The position numbers and the translations under genes were made by a program. A stretch of DNA of 64,000 nucleotides, taken from positions 16,264,501 through 16,328,500 of the forward strand of contig NC_088347.1 in assembly GCF_036884655.1 (NCBI RefSeq), read 5' to 3'. This DNA is from Musa acuminata AAA Group (taxonomy: Eukaryota > Streptophyta > Magnoliopsida > Zingiberales > Musaceae). Shown piece by piece: positions 1 to 11,557 of this stretch. The notes under the pieces are model-generated. The model was not told where the DNA came from. It saw only the letters and a list, made by a program, of their open reading frames with translations, and searched no databases. Numbering within the stretch: the first letter of the stretch is position 1; each line of letters opens with the position of its first letter.

Positions 1-914
1 CCAAAAGGACATGACGCCAACTATATGGTGTAAGCCAATTAACGAGTACATATGCTGCCGAAATAAAGAGGGATATAATGCATATCTCAAATTTGTACAA
101 ATGTGGACGAAATAAAATGAATGAATACATGTTTCAAACTCATGATCTGCCGTGATAAATATTTTAAATAGGGTAGGCACAAATCTCAAATGCTTAAGAT
201 ATTAGAATGGAACCTAAAACCTTCTTTGAAGATATATTCATAAACGTAGATTATGTTTTATGAGTTACGATTCAATGGATTTTGGTCACTTACATCCTAA
301 TTTTATGTCCTTTTAATTCAGGGAGGTGATATAAAATAAAATCTGGCCTAAATGTAAAGGGAGATCGAATGCTTCTTGTGTCATTGTTAAGAGCCTCGAA
401 GATTTCTGTTGGGATCAAAAACTCAATGATAAAATTAAATCCGATTTAATTAACAAAATAGAAATTATAAGTTTAAAAATCACCATTATCTATGGAATGA
501 TTCTACCCATTCATGTAATTTTGTGGTTGAATCCATTCCCATTCATATTTTTTTATATATATATATACAGAGTTAGATATGTAGCTATTAGGAAATACTA
601 ATAATAGTAAGGACACAAGAAAATGATATAAATAAACAATAAAATAAAATAAAATAAAATTTGAGATCTCTATTTTTAAAATAAAATATCTAACAATCTT
701 TCACAAATCATAAAATTTATAATTATTAAAATATAAAATATTTATTGAAATAAACTGCTCGGTACTCGTATTAAGGCAAAGTATCTTAGTATCTTGAAAG
801 GCTTAAATTTCACTTAGTATGATAATTTTCATCCAAAGAAAACAGAGTGTATCAAAACTTTAACTATATTTTCTTGACCTAGATTTTAATTACCATACGC
901 ATAGTTTTGATATT
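1..914. other. AT-rich non-coding DNA
   Basis: No reading frame, RNA gene or LTR end is recognised. There is a short TA run near 554-566 and an AAAAT run near 634-660. It may be the worn interior or flank of an old element, but nothing supports a call. Confidence 0.6.
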
Positions 915-1387
915 TGTTGAATCTCCGATTTTGATGAAGAAATCAATTAATGAAGTTATGATCTAATAAACATTTGAGTGACGCAACACTAACTTCGATC
1001 ATGGAAAGGCAAATCGATTGAAGTTGGAGAATCAAACGTTGGGCCGGAGAGCATTATGTTAAAATTTTGGATGTCAGACAAGAGGATTGATCGACATGCC
1101 AGAAGATAGACTTCATGCCATAAGTTCGGGCATCGGGCTAGAAGGATCAGATATTGAACCAAGAAGATCGGATATTATGGGATGTTAACATGCCGATGGA
1201 TCGGGCAATACATCGAAAGAGAGGATGATGCACCAAAGGTTCGGGTGAAGTACTAGATGAATTAATGATATGCCGAATAATATAGGATTTATATTTGTAA
1301 TCAGTTGTGTCTTCATTGGAGTAGTTTAGGTTGTAATTGAGTTGATTTTAAGTGTAATCATGCTAACTCATTTAGGAGCCCATTTAT
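915..1387 (+). repeat. Truncated Copia LTR, first 470 bp only
   Basis: It begins with TGTTGAATCTCCGATTTTG, the typical start of the Copia LTRs in this window, and continues in parallel with the LTR at 48099: a TTCGATCATGGAAAGG-like segment, GGGCCGGA, a GGATGTCAGAC segment and TTCGGGCATCGGGC. Likeness to the family stops after TTAGGAGCCC near 1387. No TATA box, C-run or LTR end follows. It is the 5' third of a plus-oriented LTR with the remainder lost. Confidence 0.7.
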
Positions 1388-2157
1388 CACGCCCCCCGAA
1401 TTATCACATTCAAGAAGCGTAAATATGTCTTAAATCAATAATATTAAGATTTTAATCAACAATCCATTCCGGGATCCAAACTAATATTTGAGGAGAATGA
1501 GGAAACATTCAAGTCATTTACATCCATAAAACTTGTGTAGTTTAAAATTATATACCACATCACTCGATGAATCATAAAATCTGAAACCAACTCACCAAGA
1601 CAATAACCACCTCATAAATCCACAAGTGTAAGATTCTATATAATCACAAAACCAATATTTACCATATGTTCATATTAGAGGTCTTTTAAACTTTTACAAA
1701 ACTCATAAGTTCATATTTTCCATCAACGTTTCATTAGAAACCAAGTGTATTTATACAATAAAAATATATCAACCATTAAAGATTTGCCTCAAAATCTTCT
1801 AGCATTCTACTGCTTCAGACCAATTTAAATAGTTTAGCGAGCGACAAGCTATCTTGAAAAATTTATATAGCAACAGAGTGGGCATATAAAGCTCAACAAG
1901 TGACTAACATATCCATAGCAAAAGAAGACAATTTTGAATAAACAAAGTACCAAATATAAGGCAAGGATATAAATGTTCATATATAGCTACTCATTGAATG
2001 CAGAATTATAATGTTATTTCGTTCGAACCAAGTTTTATTCATAACAAGGGAGTAAAGATTAATTGGAGAATATCATTAGCATAAAAAGCATTTAGACACG
2101 TAATAAATGACATAAGAAGCATTTGGGTACATATGAAAGGCACAAGAATATTTAAGA
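1388..2157. other. Non-coding stretch, unassigned
   Basis: This begins at a TCACGCCCCCCGAATT segment and continues as AT-rich sequence with no credible coding frame. Its right end grades into degenerate units of the 30-bp minisatellite (AGCATTTGG and ATATGAAA blocks near 2090-2150). It could be part of an old LTR or spacer. Confidence 0.5.
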
Positions 2158-3017
2158 ACATATCAATGATATATGAAATATTTCGGAGCATCTCAATGGT
2201 ATATGAAATGTTATAAAGCATATTAATGACATATGAAATATTTTGGAGTATATCAATAACATATGAAATGTTTTGGAATATATCAATGACATATGAAATA
2301 TTTCAGAGCATATCAATGTCGTATGAAATGTTTTGGAGCATATCAATAGTATATAAAATATTTCAAAATATATCAATGGTGAAAGAAAAATATTTTAGAG
2401 CATATCAATAGTATATGAAATATTTTGGAGCATATCAATGATATATGAAATGTTTCGAAGCATATTAATGACATATGAAAAATTTCGGAGTATATCAATA
2501 GCGTATAAAATGTTTCGGAGCATATCAATGACATATGAAATGTTTCGGAACACATCAATGGCGTATAAAATGTTTTGGAGTATATTAATGGTATTTGAAA
2601 CATTTCGGAGCATATCAATGGTGAAAGGAAAATGTGTCGGAGCATATCAACGGCATATAAAATATTTTGGAGTAGGTGTATAAAATGTTTCGAAGCATAT
2701 GAATGATATATGAAATATTTTGGAGCATATCAATGGCTTATGAAATTTTTTGGAGCATATCAATGGCGTATGAAACATTTTAGAGCATATCAATGGTGAA
2801 AGGAAAATATTTTGGAGTATATCAATGACATATGAAACATTTCAGAGCATATCAATAGTGAAAGAAAAATATTTCAGAGCATATCAATAGCATATAAAAT
2901 ATTTTGGAGTGTATCAATGGCACATAAAATATTTCAAAGTATATCAATAATAAATAAAATATTTTAGAATATATCAATGGCATAAGATGTATTTCAGAAC
3001 ATATCAATGAACAAATA
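2158..3017. repeat. 30-bp minisatellite, about 28 copies
   Basis: Tandem units of 30 bp with consensus close to GCATATCAATGACATATGAAA followed by TATTTTGGA. Consecutive units near 2190-2340 are exactly 30 bp. Some later units carry GGTGAAAGGAAAA in place of the middle and are about 2 bp longer. Open frames exist on both strands only because 30 is divisible by three, giving a ten-residue protein repeat. They are artefacts, not genes. Confidence 0.9.
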
Positions 3018-3534
3018 TGAAGCAGAATCTTAAATGTCATATTTGACATTACATTCATTTCATTCTTATCCAAAGCAGATATAGAGGTACATAACCAAAG
3101 CTTTGTATATCATATCAAATACATATATGGTAAAGTGGGATCCCAAACATAATCTCCTACGTCTGGGAGCGTCATCCATCTACGTTTGGATGAAGCCAAA
3201 GGGAGTCGGCAAAACATTACGGGCTCTAAGCATATATCATTTATCATTTCTAGCAAATGTCCAAATACTCTCACAAACACTAGAGTATAGAAAGGGCATT
3301 GTGAACAATAAGATTAATATATATCGGAAAACATATGTGAAATAATGAGACATGCATGTGCCTATACGGAATATTGCGATACAAACATAAGCTTTACATA
3401 ATATATTCAAGTATATAAATAATTGAAAAACAAGAGTATATAGGAATTCAAAGTAATAATGTAAAGCCCAATTGAAGTAAGAATTTTAGCTAAAATAAAT
3501 TTTCAAAAGATATGAAACAAAAATAGGTAGAATC
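3018..3534. other. Non-coding flank of element A1
   Basis: No coding frame is supported. It lies between the minisatellite and the TGTTAGG boundary of A1. The last five bases, GAATC at 3530-3534, are the left target-site bases of A1, but the matching right copy cannot be tested because A1 is broken on its right side. Confidence 0.5.
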
Positions 3535-3855
3535 TGTTAGGATCAAGAGCACTAAGAAGGGGAGGGGGGGGGGGGGGGCTGGGGGGGGGGGGGGGTAAAT
3601 TAGTGTAACGGAAAACTTTCGACGATTTAAAATGACGTTCGTACGATAAAAGCGATTTCGGTATGAAAGCCAATTCAAAAATTGCTTTAACTTAGATTAG
3701 GCAAAGTGCAGTTAAAGTAAAGCTATGGAGGCAGTTTGCAGTTAAGATAGAAAACATAAAGTAAATGCAAACCGAGATTTAGAGTGGTTCGGTCAATCTT
3801 GGCCTATATCCACTTTTGGCTTCCTCCTCCGATAAGGTCATCGACGTCCACTAGA

Positions 3856-3880
3856 GGCCTTCCTTCAATAGGTGAAGGCC
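3856..3880 (-). promoter_or_regulatory. R/U5 hairpin in A1 3' LTR
   Basis: GGCCTTC and GAAGGCC form a perfect 7-bp stem around an 11-nt loop. The same position in other LTRs pairs with different bases (see 17417, 50290, 51400 and 19070), which supports RNA structure. Confidence 0.6.
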
Positions 3881-4072
3881 AACCATCCTTTTACAGTTTT
3901 ACTCCTTTTGACGGGCTTAGGAGACAACCCTTACAGAATTTTCTCTCCTCTCTTGAAAGATCAAACCTTGGAAGAAAAGAGGGAGGAGAACTTCTAGCTT
4001 TTACAACACTTTTGAGCTCTAAAAATCATAGAGTAAAATTGGATTTTCGGTGCCCTTTCATGCAGGAAAGGG

Positions 4073-4093
4073 TGGGGTATATATAGGCCCCAA
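4073..4093 (-). promoter_or_regulatory. TATA box of A1 3' LTR
   Basis: The window strand reads GGGGTATATATAGGCCCC, so the sense strand has TATATATA framed by GGGG and CCCC. The dyad array lies just upstream in sense. The position matches the TATA box of every other Copia LTR here. Confidence 0.7.
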
Positions 4094-4875
4094 ACTGGTT
4101 TGAATTTGGAGCTCAAAAATGTTATCTCCCGGATTTCTAGGGTCTTGGCGGTACGACCGCTAGACTGGGTGGTACGATCGCTTGACAGAGCTCGGCGAGT
4201 GAGCTCTGGTGGTGCCACCGCTTGACTAGGGCTGTTCCACCGCCCAGTCTTGCTTGGAGATTGAGCCCAAGCGGTGCCACCGCCTGACTGGGGCGGTTCC
4301 ATCGCCTAGTTTTCCTGGGAAACTGAGCTCCTAGGCGGTGCCACCGCTAGCCAGGAAATCTAGGTATGAATGGGCTGATCCATTCGGCCTAATTTGGGTC
4401 TATCAAGGGCCCAATTGCCCCTATATTAAGTTAATGGGATCATCTCCTATTCCTAGCTTAATCTACATGCTAACTACGATATTTCTTAAGACATTTACTG
4501 CAACTTGCTTTGGTGCGTCAATCGCTTCTTCCGGCGAGCTTCCGGCGAACTTCCGGGGAACATCTGACGAACCCTTGGCGATGCTCCGGCGGACATTCGG
4601 CAAATCTCCTAGACTTGCGATGATCCACTTGGCGAGTTCCGACGAGCTTCTTTGGCAAACTCCTAGACTTCTCGGATTTGTTCCCGTAGAACCTCCGACG
4701 ACTGTCCGGACTTCCGTCGAATTCTCGAACCCCCAACGTGATCATTGTCTTGACTCCGGTGCAACTCCTACTGCATGTCTTACTGCCATCGTAGTTAATC
4801 CTGCAAACTTATCTCAACATATGAATTAGATAACAAATGAAAATTGACTTCATCATCAAAATCCGAGATTCAACA

Positions 4876-6241
4876 ATCTCCTCCTTTTTTATGATAACAA
4901 TCAATTGATAAAGGAGTTAACCTTAACTCCCCCTATATATATGCCATACTTGAGATAAGTCATTCTTGAATTCAAAGCCTTTTAATTCAAGAGATATATT
5001 GATAAGTTAAGATCATTTATCCTTATCAATACTCCCATCATGATTCCTATCATGGTGTATTTCTCTGAAAATGATGTCATGACATCCATTTTCAGGTTTT
5101 ACATTTCAAATGTGAAAGATAGCAATTGTAGCAACTCATCATATGACAAGATATCAACATATAAAATTACGATGTAAGTTCTTGATATCTTAACATAATG
5201 TAAATATTTCAAGTGTTTAGCAATCATAGCATTTCATCACTTGACAAGATATCAATTTGTAGAATTACGATGTAAGCTCTAGATATCATAACATAGTGCA
5301 AATATGGCATAGTGCAAATATGGCAATCATAGCAATTCTATCACCAATTTATCATATATTTCGATGCAAGCTTTTGATATGTCAACATAATTCAAATTTA
5401 AGTATGGCACTCATAGCATCAATTCATATAGTATTAAATTCAAATATGGCACTTATAGCATCAATTCATATATTTCTCATTCAAATATGACACTCATAGT
5501 ATCAATTCATATATTTCTACTCCTTTGTCATCAACAAAAAGGAGAACGATATAGGCAAATTTTAACTAAGTTTATGTTATTTTTCAACAATGAGTGATAG
5601 GATACCAATTATACAAACATCTCAAGGAAAACATGACATGGAGGTAACTTTTATTACTTCTTCCTCTTTATTTGTTATTATCTTTTTGCATGAAGGAGGA
5701 AAGCCATTTGTGAGCTTACTCGAATGAAGTTAAAATTGATAAGATATTAAAGCACGCTTCATTTTTACAAGGATCAAGATATGTGTGTGAATCAAATCCT
5801 TGCATGTAAAACTATTTCTCAAAAGATATAAGAAGGAATCATCAAATCCATTTCTCGAAAGATATTTTTCACATGATAAGTCTATGAGAGATGCATTTGT
5901 TAGTTGATTCCATATATCAAAAATCAATAATGTGAATCAAACTCGATATAACATATGTTTATTAAGTCCGGAAGAGAATAATGTATCGAGAAAATCCGAT
6001 TGTTAGGATCAAGAAGGTTTGAAAATGAAATTTAACACTTTCATGCATTCGGATAAGGTTTTGCTATAGATTTTCAAATTCAATCATGAAGATAAAACAT
6101 GCTTATAATCATAGAAATTTTTGTATCCAAAACACATAATTTCCAATATGTAATTAAGGCATGTAATTGTGTAAAATCATCATGGCAATTAAGTGATTTG
6201 ATCATTAAATAAAAAAAGTCCAAAAAATAATCTTAACAAGT
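4876..6241 (-). other. A1 3' UTR with polypurine tract
   Basis: Non-coding region between the pol stop and the 3' LTR. The polypurine tract at 4876-4891 (window strand ATCTCCTCCTTTTTTA) primes plus-strand DNA in LTR elements. A second, worn PPT-like site lies at about 5517-5531 beside TCATCAACAAAAAGG. Between them are repeated blocks of about 100 bp flanked by GATATC (near 5140-5400). Confidence 0.75.
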
Positions 6242-9172
6242 TCATGTATTTAGATATATTAATATTCCTAATTCTCTTCTAATGAAATCAAATTGTTCTT
6301 CACTTAGAGGTTTTGTAAAAATATCAGCTAGTTGATGCTTAGTATCAATGAACTCTATGATTACATCATGATTAGTGACATGATCTCGTATAAAGTGATG
6401 TCTAATATCAATATGTTTTGTTCATGAGTGTTGAATGAGATTCTTTGTTAAATATATTGCACTTGTGTTATCACATTTAATGGGAATATTTTTAAGATAG
6501 ACTTTATAATCTTCTAAGATGTTTTTCATCCATACAACTTGTGTACAGTATGCACTAACTACAATATACTCAGCTTCGGTTGTTGATAGTGCAACCGAGT
6601 TTTGTTTCTTAGATGACCAATAAACAAGGGAATGTCCCAAAAATTGACATGTTCCTGATGTGCTTTTTATATCTAGTCTACACCCAGCAAAATCTGCATC
6701 AGCATAAGCAATTAACTCAAAATTCTCGGTTTTTGGATATCATAATCCTAGATTTATGGTACCTTTAAGATATCTAAGTATTCTTTTAACCACTTTGAGA
6801 TGAGATATCTTAGGGTTCGATTGAAACCTAGCACAGAGTCCTACACTGAACATGATATTTGGTCTAGTTGTAGTGAGGTAAAGTAAACTTCCTATCATAC
6901 CCCTATAAGTTTTTTGATCGAAGCTTTCTCCACTTTCATCAACTTCTAACTTAGTGGAGGTGCTCATAGGAGTTTTAATAGCTTTTGAGCTATCCATATT
7001 AAATCTTTTCAGCAGATCTAAAGCATATTTAGTTTGACTAATAAAGATGACATTGCTTAGTTGCTTAATTTGTAAGCCTAAGAAAAAGGTTAATTCTCCC
7101 ATCAAACTCATTTCAAATTCGAGACTCATGGTTTTAGCAAAAGATTCATAAAGAGATTAATTCGTAGAATCGAAGATAATATCATCAACATAAATCTGAA
7201 TAATGAGATAATTATTTTTAAAATTCTTGATAAACAATGTAATATCAACCTTGCCTTTTGTGAAATTATTTTCAATAAGAAAAGTACTAAGTCTCTCATA
7301 CCAAGCCCTTGGGGCTTGTTTTAAACCATAGAGAGCTTTAGTTAATTTAAATACATGATTAGGGAGGCTATTATTTTCAAATCCGCGAGGTTGTTCAACA
7401 TAAACTTCTTTAGAAATAAAGCCATTAAGAAAAGCGCTTTTAAAATTCATTTGAAACAACTTAAAATTATTATTACTAGCATAGGCAAGGAGCATCCTTA
7501 TAGCTTCTAATCTAGCCACATGAGCGAAGGTTTCTTCGTAATCAATACCTTCTTCTTGGTTGAAACCTTTGGCTACTAATCTAGCATTGTTTCTAACCAC
7601 GATACCATATTCATCTTGCTTGTTTCTAAAGACCCATTTAGTACCAATAATTAAATGGTCATTTGGCCTAGGAACAAGCTTCTACACCTCATTTCTCTCA
7701 AATTGATTTAACTCATCCTGCATTGCGATAATCCATGAATCATCTTTCATGGCTTCGTCAATATATTTAGGTTCAATTTGAGAGAGAAAAGCGACGTTGA
7801 CACAAAAATTTTTAAGAGAAGAACGTGTTTGAACCCACTTAGATATGTCTCCTAGAATTAGCTCCATAGGATGAGTGTCTACATACTTCCAATCCTTGGG
7901 TAAGGATGTTTCGGAAGTAGATGCATCCAAGTTGCTAGTTGGAGAAGGGGTTTCATTTAAATTCAAAGAATCAAAATTAACATCCTTATTAAAATCATTT
8001 TTCTTGATTTCGGAAATCTCATTGAAAACAACATGAATGGATTCTTCTATAATTAAAGTTCTTTTATTGAAGATACGAAAGGCTTTAGAAACCGAAGAAT
8101 AACCAAGAAAAACTTTTTCATCAGATTTAACATCAAATTTTTCTAAGGTATCTTTTTCATTCAAGATAAAACACTTACACCCAAAAACTTTAAAATATGA
8201 AACATTAGGTTTTTTATTGTTCCACATCTTATAGGGAGTTTTGGTGAGTAAGGGTCTTATTAGAACTATATTCAATATATAGCATGTAGTGTTTATGGCT
8301 TCGGCCCAAAAATATTTGGGTAGGCTATGTTCATTCAACATGGTTCTTGCCATTTCCTGTAAATTTCTATTCTTTCTTTCTACTACTCAATTTTGTTGAG
8401 GATTTCTTGGAGTAGAGAAGTTGTGGTTGTATCCATTAGATTCACAAAATTCTTGGAAATCATGGTTTTGAAATTCACCACCGTGATCACTTCGAATTGA
8501 TGAAATCATAAAACCCTTTTCATTTTGAACAAGTTTACAAAACTTGGTGAAATATCTAAAGCATTCATTTTTGTGTTTCAAGAAATAAGTCCATGTGTAT
8601 CTACTATAGTCATCTACAATGACGAAGGCGTATTTGCTACCTCCTAGGCTTGATGTAGAGATTGGTCCAAATAAGCCCATATGGATCAATTGTAAGGGCC
8701 TAAAGGTGCTTATTTGATTCTTAGATTTAAAACTACCCTTAATTTATTTTCCTAATTGACAAGCATCACACACATTATCTTTAATGAACTTGATATGAGG
8801 AATTCCTCGTACAATTCTTTGGATGATATTTGAGTGATTAGTTTTATGCTAGCATGATCTAATCTCCTATGCCAAAGCCAAGCATCCTCATTCAAAATCG
8901 AGAAACACATTTCATTGCAAAGATCATTGATGTCAATGGCGTGTATGTTATTCTATTTTAATGCAATCATAGATGTGTTTTTGTGTGGTTTTTCAATGAT
9001 GCAAGCATTAGATTCAAATTTGACGATATATCCTTTATCACATAATTGACTAATGCTCAAGAGGTTATATTTTAAACCATCAACTAACAAAACATCTTAA
9101 ACAAAGAAGTTGGATTTGTTACCTATGGTTCCTTTGCCAATTATTTTACCCTTGTTGTTGTCTCCGAAGGTG
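6242..9172 (-). pseudogene. A1 pol: GAG-pre-integrase, integrase, RT, RNase H (broken)
   Basis: The sense order from the right is: GAG-pre-integrase ([13 protein letters not shown], then WLWHRRLGH and CxxC) about 9172-8745; integrase core about 8700-8340; linker with WAEAINT and FKVFGCKCF 8350-7690; RT with [18 protein letters not shown] and YVDDIIF at 7640-6740; Copia RNase H with KQNSVALSTTEAEY and DIFTKPL to the TGA at 6242. Defects include the first catalytic Asp of integrase changed to Gly (DLFGP reads GLFGP at about 8675), a stop after PQQN near 8388, a gap in frame near 7130-7157 and a stop at about 6425 in the RNase H tail. It is not functional. Confidence 0.9.
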
Positions 9173-10705
9173 ACATATGTTAGGATCAATGGCACTAAGA
9201 GGGGGGGGGGGGGGGGGTGAATTAGTGCAGCGGAAAACTTTCGACGATTAAAATTACGTTCGTACGATAAGAGTGATTTCGGTAGAAAAGCCGATTCGTA
9301 AATCACTTTAACTTGTGATCAAGCAAGATGCAGTTAAAGCAAGTCTATGACGGCAGTTTGCAATTATGATGGAAATTAGAATGTAAGCGTAAACTGAAAT
9401 ATGATATTCATATGATAAAATTGATTTACGTTTAAACGCCGATTCGAAAAATACTGAACTTTGAAACACGATCGTAAATGTGTAGAAGGCAGTAAGCTAT
9501 TGAGGAGGTTTGTAGTAAAGATAATATGCTCAAAGTAAATACAAACCGAGATTTAGAGTGGTTCGGTCAATCTTGACCTACATCCACTTTTGGCTTCCTC
9601 CACCGACGAGGTCACCGATGTCCACTAGAGGCCTTCCTTCAATAAGCGAAGGCCAACCACCTTTTTACAGTTTCACTCCTTTTGACGGGCTTAGGAGACA
9701 ACCCTTACAGAATTTTCTTTCCTCTCTTGACAAATCAAAACTTGGAAGAAACGAGGAAGGAAAACTTTTAACTCATACAACACTTTTGAGCTCTAAAAAT
9801 CACAGAGTAAGATTAGGATTTTGGATGCTCTTTCATTACTGAAAGAGTGGGGTATTTATAGGCCCCAACCCAGTTTGAATTCCGAGCTCAAAACTATCAA
9901 TTCTGGAAATTCCAAGGTCTGGCGGTTGCACCGCCTAGCAGAGCACGGAGACTGAGCCTCTAGGCGATGCCACCGCTTGTCAGGGGCGGTTGCACCTCCT
10001 GCCATAGCTCGGAGATCGAGCTCAGGTGGTGCCACCGCCTGATTGGGGCGGTTACACTGCGCAGCCAGAGCTCGGAGACCGAGCTCAAGTGGTTGCACCT
10101 ATGTCAGAGGCGGTTGCATTGCTTAGCTAGAGCTTGAAGGCTGAGCCCTGGGCGGTGCCCCTGCCGACCCAAGTGGTGCCACCTTTGGCCAAGTAATCTG
10201 GGTCCGAATGGGCTGATCTATTCGGCCCAATTTGGGTCTATCAAGGGCCTAATTGCCCCAAGATTAAGTTAATGGGATCACCTCCTATTTCTAACTTAAT
10301 CATCGTGCTAACTACGAATTTCTTAAGACATTTACTACAACTTGCTCCGGTGTGTCAATCGCTTCTTTCGGCAAGCTTCTGTCGATCATCCGATAAACCC
10401 TCGGTGATGCTCCTGTGGACTTCCAGCAAACTCCTGAACTTGTGACGATCCACTTGGCAAGTTCCGACGAGCTTCTTTGGCAAGCTCCTGGACTTCTCGG
10501 ATTTGTTCCCGTAGAACCTCCGATGACCGTCCGAACTTCCGTCGAATTCTCGAACCCCCAACGTGATCATAGTCTTGACTCTGACGCAACTCCTACTGCA
10601 TGTCTTATTTTTATCGTAGTTAAACCTGCACACTTATCTCAACATATGAATTAGATAACAAATGACAATTGAGGACATCATCAAAATCCGAGATTCAATA
10701 ACATA
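9173..10705 (-). mobile_element. Solo LTR S1 with 5-bp target duplication
   Basis: The LTR occupies 9178-10700 (TGTTAGGATC to GATTCAATA, where the final CA of the family reads TA). ACATA precedes it (9173-9177) and follows it (10701-10705), so this is a clean insertion that lost its interior by LTR-LTR recombination. It splits the A1 frame at the conserved VTFGDN stretch. Inside are the hairpin (about 9636), a TATA box (about 9852-9865) and the dyad array (9915-10200), including exact GGCGGT-TGC-ACCGCC at 9921-9935. Confidence 0.93.
10068..10086. promoter_or_regulatory. Second LTR dyad, perfect palindrome with 3-bp spacer
   Basis: GAGCTCGG-AGA-CCGAGCTC: 8-bp arms around a 3-bp spacer, inside the solo LTR S1 array and alternating with GGCGGT-N3-ACCGCC units. 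An identical 19-bp copy lies at 60263-60281 in solo LTR S3. Confidence 0.7.
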
Positions 10706-11557
10706 GCCTTTGTCTATGCTAGTGAGCTTAGAGAATTGAGATGGATCTCCGGTCATATGCCTTGAGCATCCACTATCAAGGTACCATCTCTTGCTCCTAG
10801 CTTGTAATTGTATATGTTTCTATAAGAAAAAATAATTTTTAGGTACCCATTTACTTTTGGGTGCCTAAAAAACTGATCTACATTGTTTATTATGTTGCAT
10901 AGAGCTTATCATGGTTCCTTTAGGAACCCAAATCAGTTTGTTCGGGCTTATTTTCTTGACTAGACAATGATACATTTTATGTCCATGTTTGCAATAAAAG
11001 TTGCATTTGCTTTGGTGTCGAACATGTAAGATAGGGCCTTTTATGAAGGTGATTAGATTTTGGTGAGGACTTCTCACAAATCCGATTCCACTTCTTTTGG
11101 GAACGTGACCCTTATTTGTGAGAATCATGTTCAAAGACTTACTACGAACCTCGAATTTCTACAAGGAATCCTTAAGTAGCTAATTCTCCTTTTGTAGAGT
11201 TTCTAGATCATGGCATTTTTCACATTGAGCTAAACTATCATGATATTCAGTTTTTAATTTATCAAAATTGCTAAAAAGACTATCATGCTTATTTTTCTAC
11301 TGATTATTTTACATTCATCAAATAAGTCATGGAAGGCATTTAATAATTCATCAAATGATAAATCTGCATTAATTAAATTTGTTACCTCCTCTCCGATGGC
11401 CATTATGGCATAATGAGCAACTTGCTTGGTGTTAGACTTCTCTTCTTCGGACGCACTTGAGTCATCCCACGTTGCTTTGAGCACCTTCTTCTTTGATGTT
11501 CTCTTCTGGGCTTGGGGACAATCACTTTTGTAGTATCTCGACTTTTTGCACTCGTAG
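10706..11557 (-). pseudogene. A1 gag C-terminus and protease (broken)
   Basis: From right to left: a worn first zinc knuckle (CYECKKSRYYKSDC, with Tyr where the metal-binding His belongs) near 11545-11510; a polar coiled-coil-like stretch; a second knuckle near 10995-10950 with one Cys changed to Tyr (CNFYCKHGH); then the aspartic protease motif WYLDSGCSRHMTG with Asp-Ser-Gly at 10769-10777. It continues into the frame left of solo LTR S1. Both knuckles have lost a ligand, so RNA binding would be impaired. Confidence 0.85.

Larger units (their letters stand above)
3535..4875 (-). repeat. 3' LTR of Copia A1
   Basis: In window orientation it starts TGTTAGGATCAAGAGCACTAAG and ends GAGATTCAACA, i.e. 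TG...CA in sense with TGTTG/CAACA-type ends. Contents in sense order are the GTCGGAGG/TTCGACGG segment (about 4500-4760), the dyad array (about 4130-4360), a TATA box framed by GGGG/CCCC (4073-4093), the hairpin (3856-3880) and a very long interrupted C-run (G-run 3559-3594 in window orientation). Length is 1341 bp. A polypurine tract adjoins its right edge, so this is the 3' LTR. Confidence 0.9.

Noticed and set aside
2152..3073. Several 60-90-codon frames with repeated ICSEIFH or SMTYEMF units
   Set aside because: Caused by the 30-bp minisatellite, which keeps frame on both strands.
3530..3534. Target-site duplication for A1
   Set aside because: Only the left GAATC can be seen; the right end of A1 is lost in a rearrangement, so no pair can be claimed.
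4338..4829. 163-codon open frame in the A1 3' LTR
   Set aside because: It lies wholly within LTR sequence, and equivalent positions in other LTRs are open in different frames and strands. No protein motif. Treated as chance.
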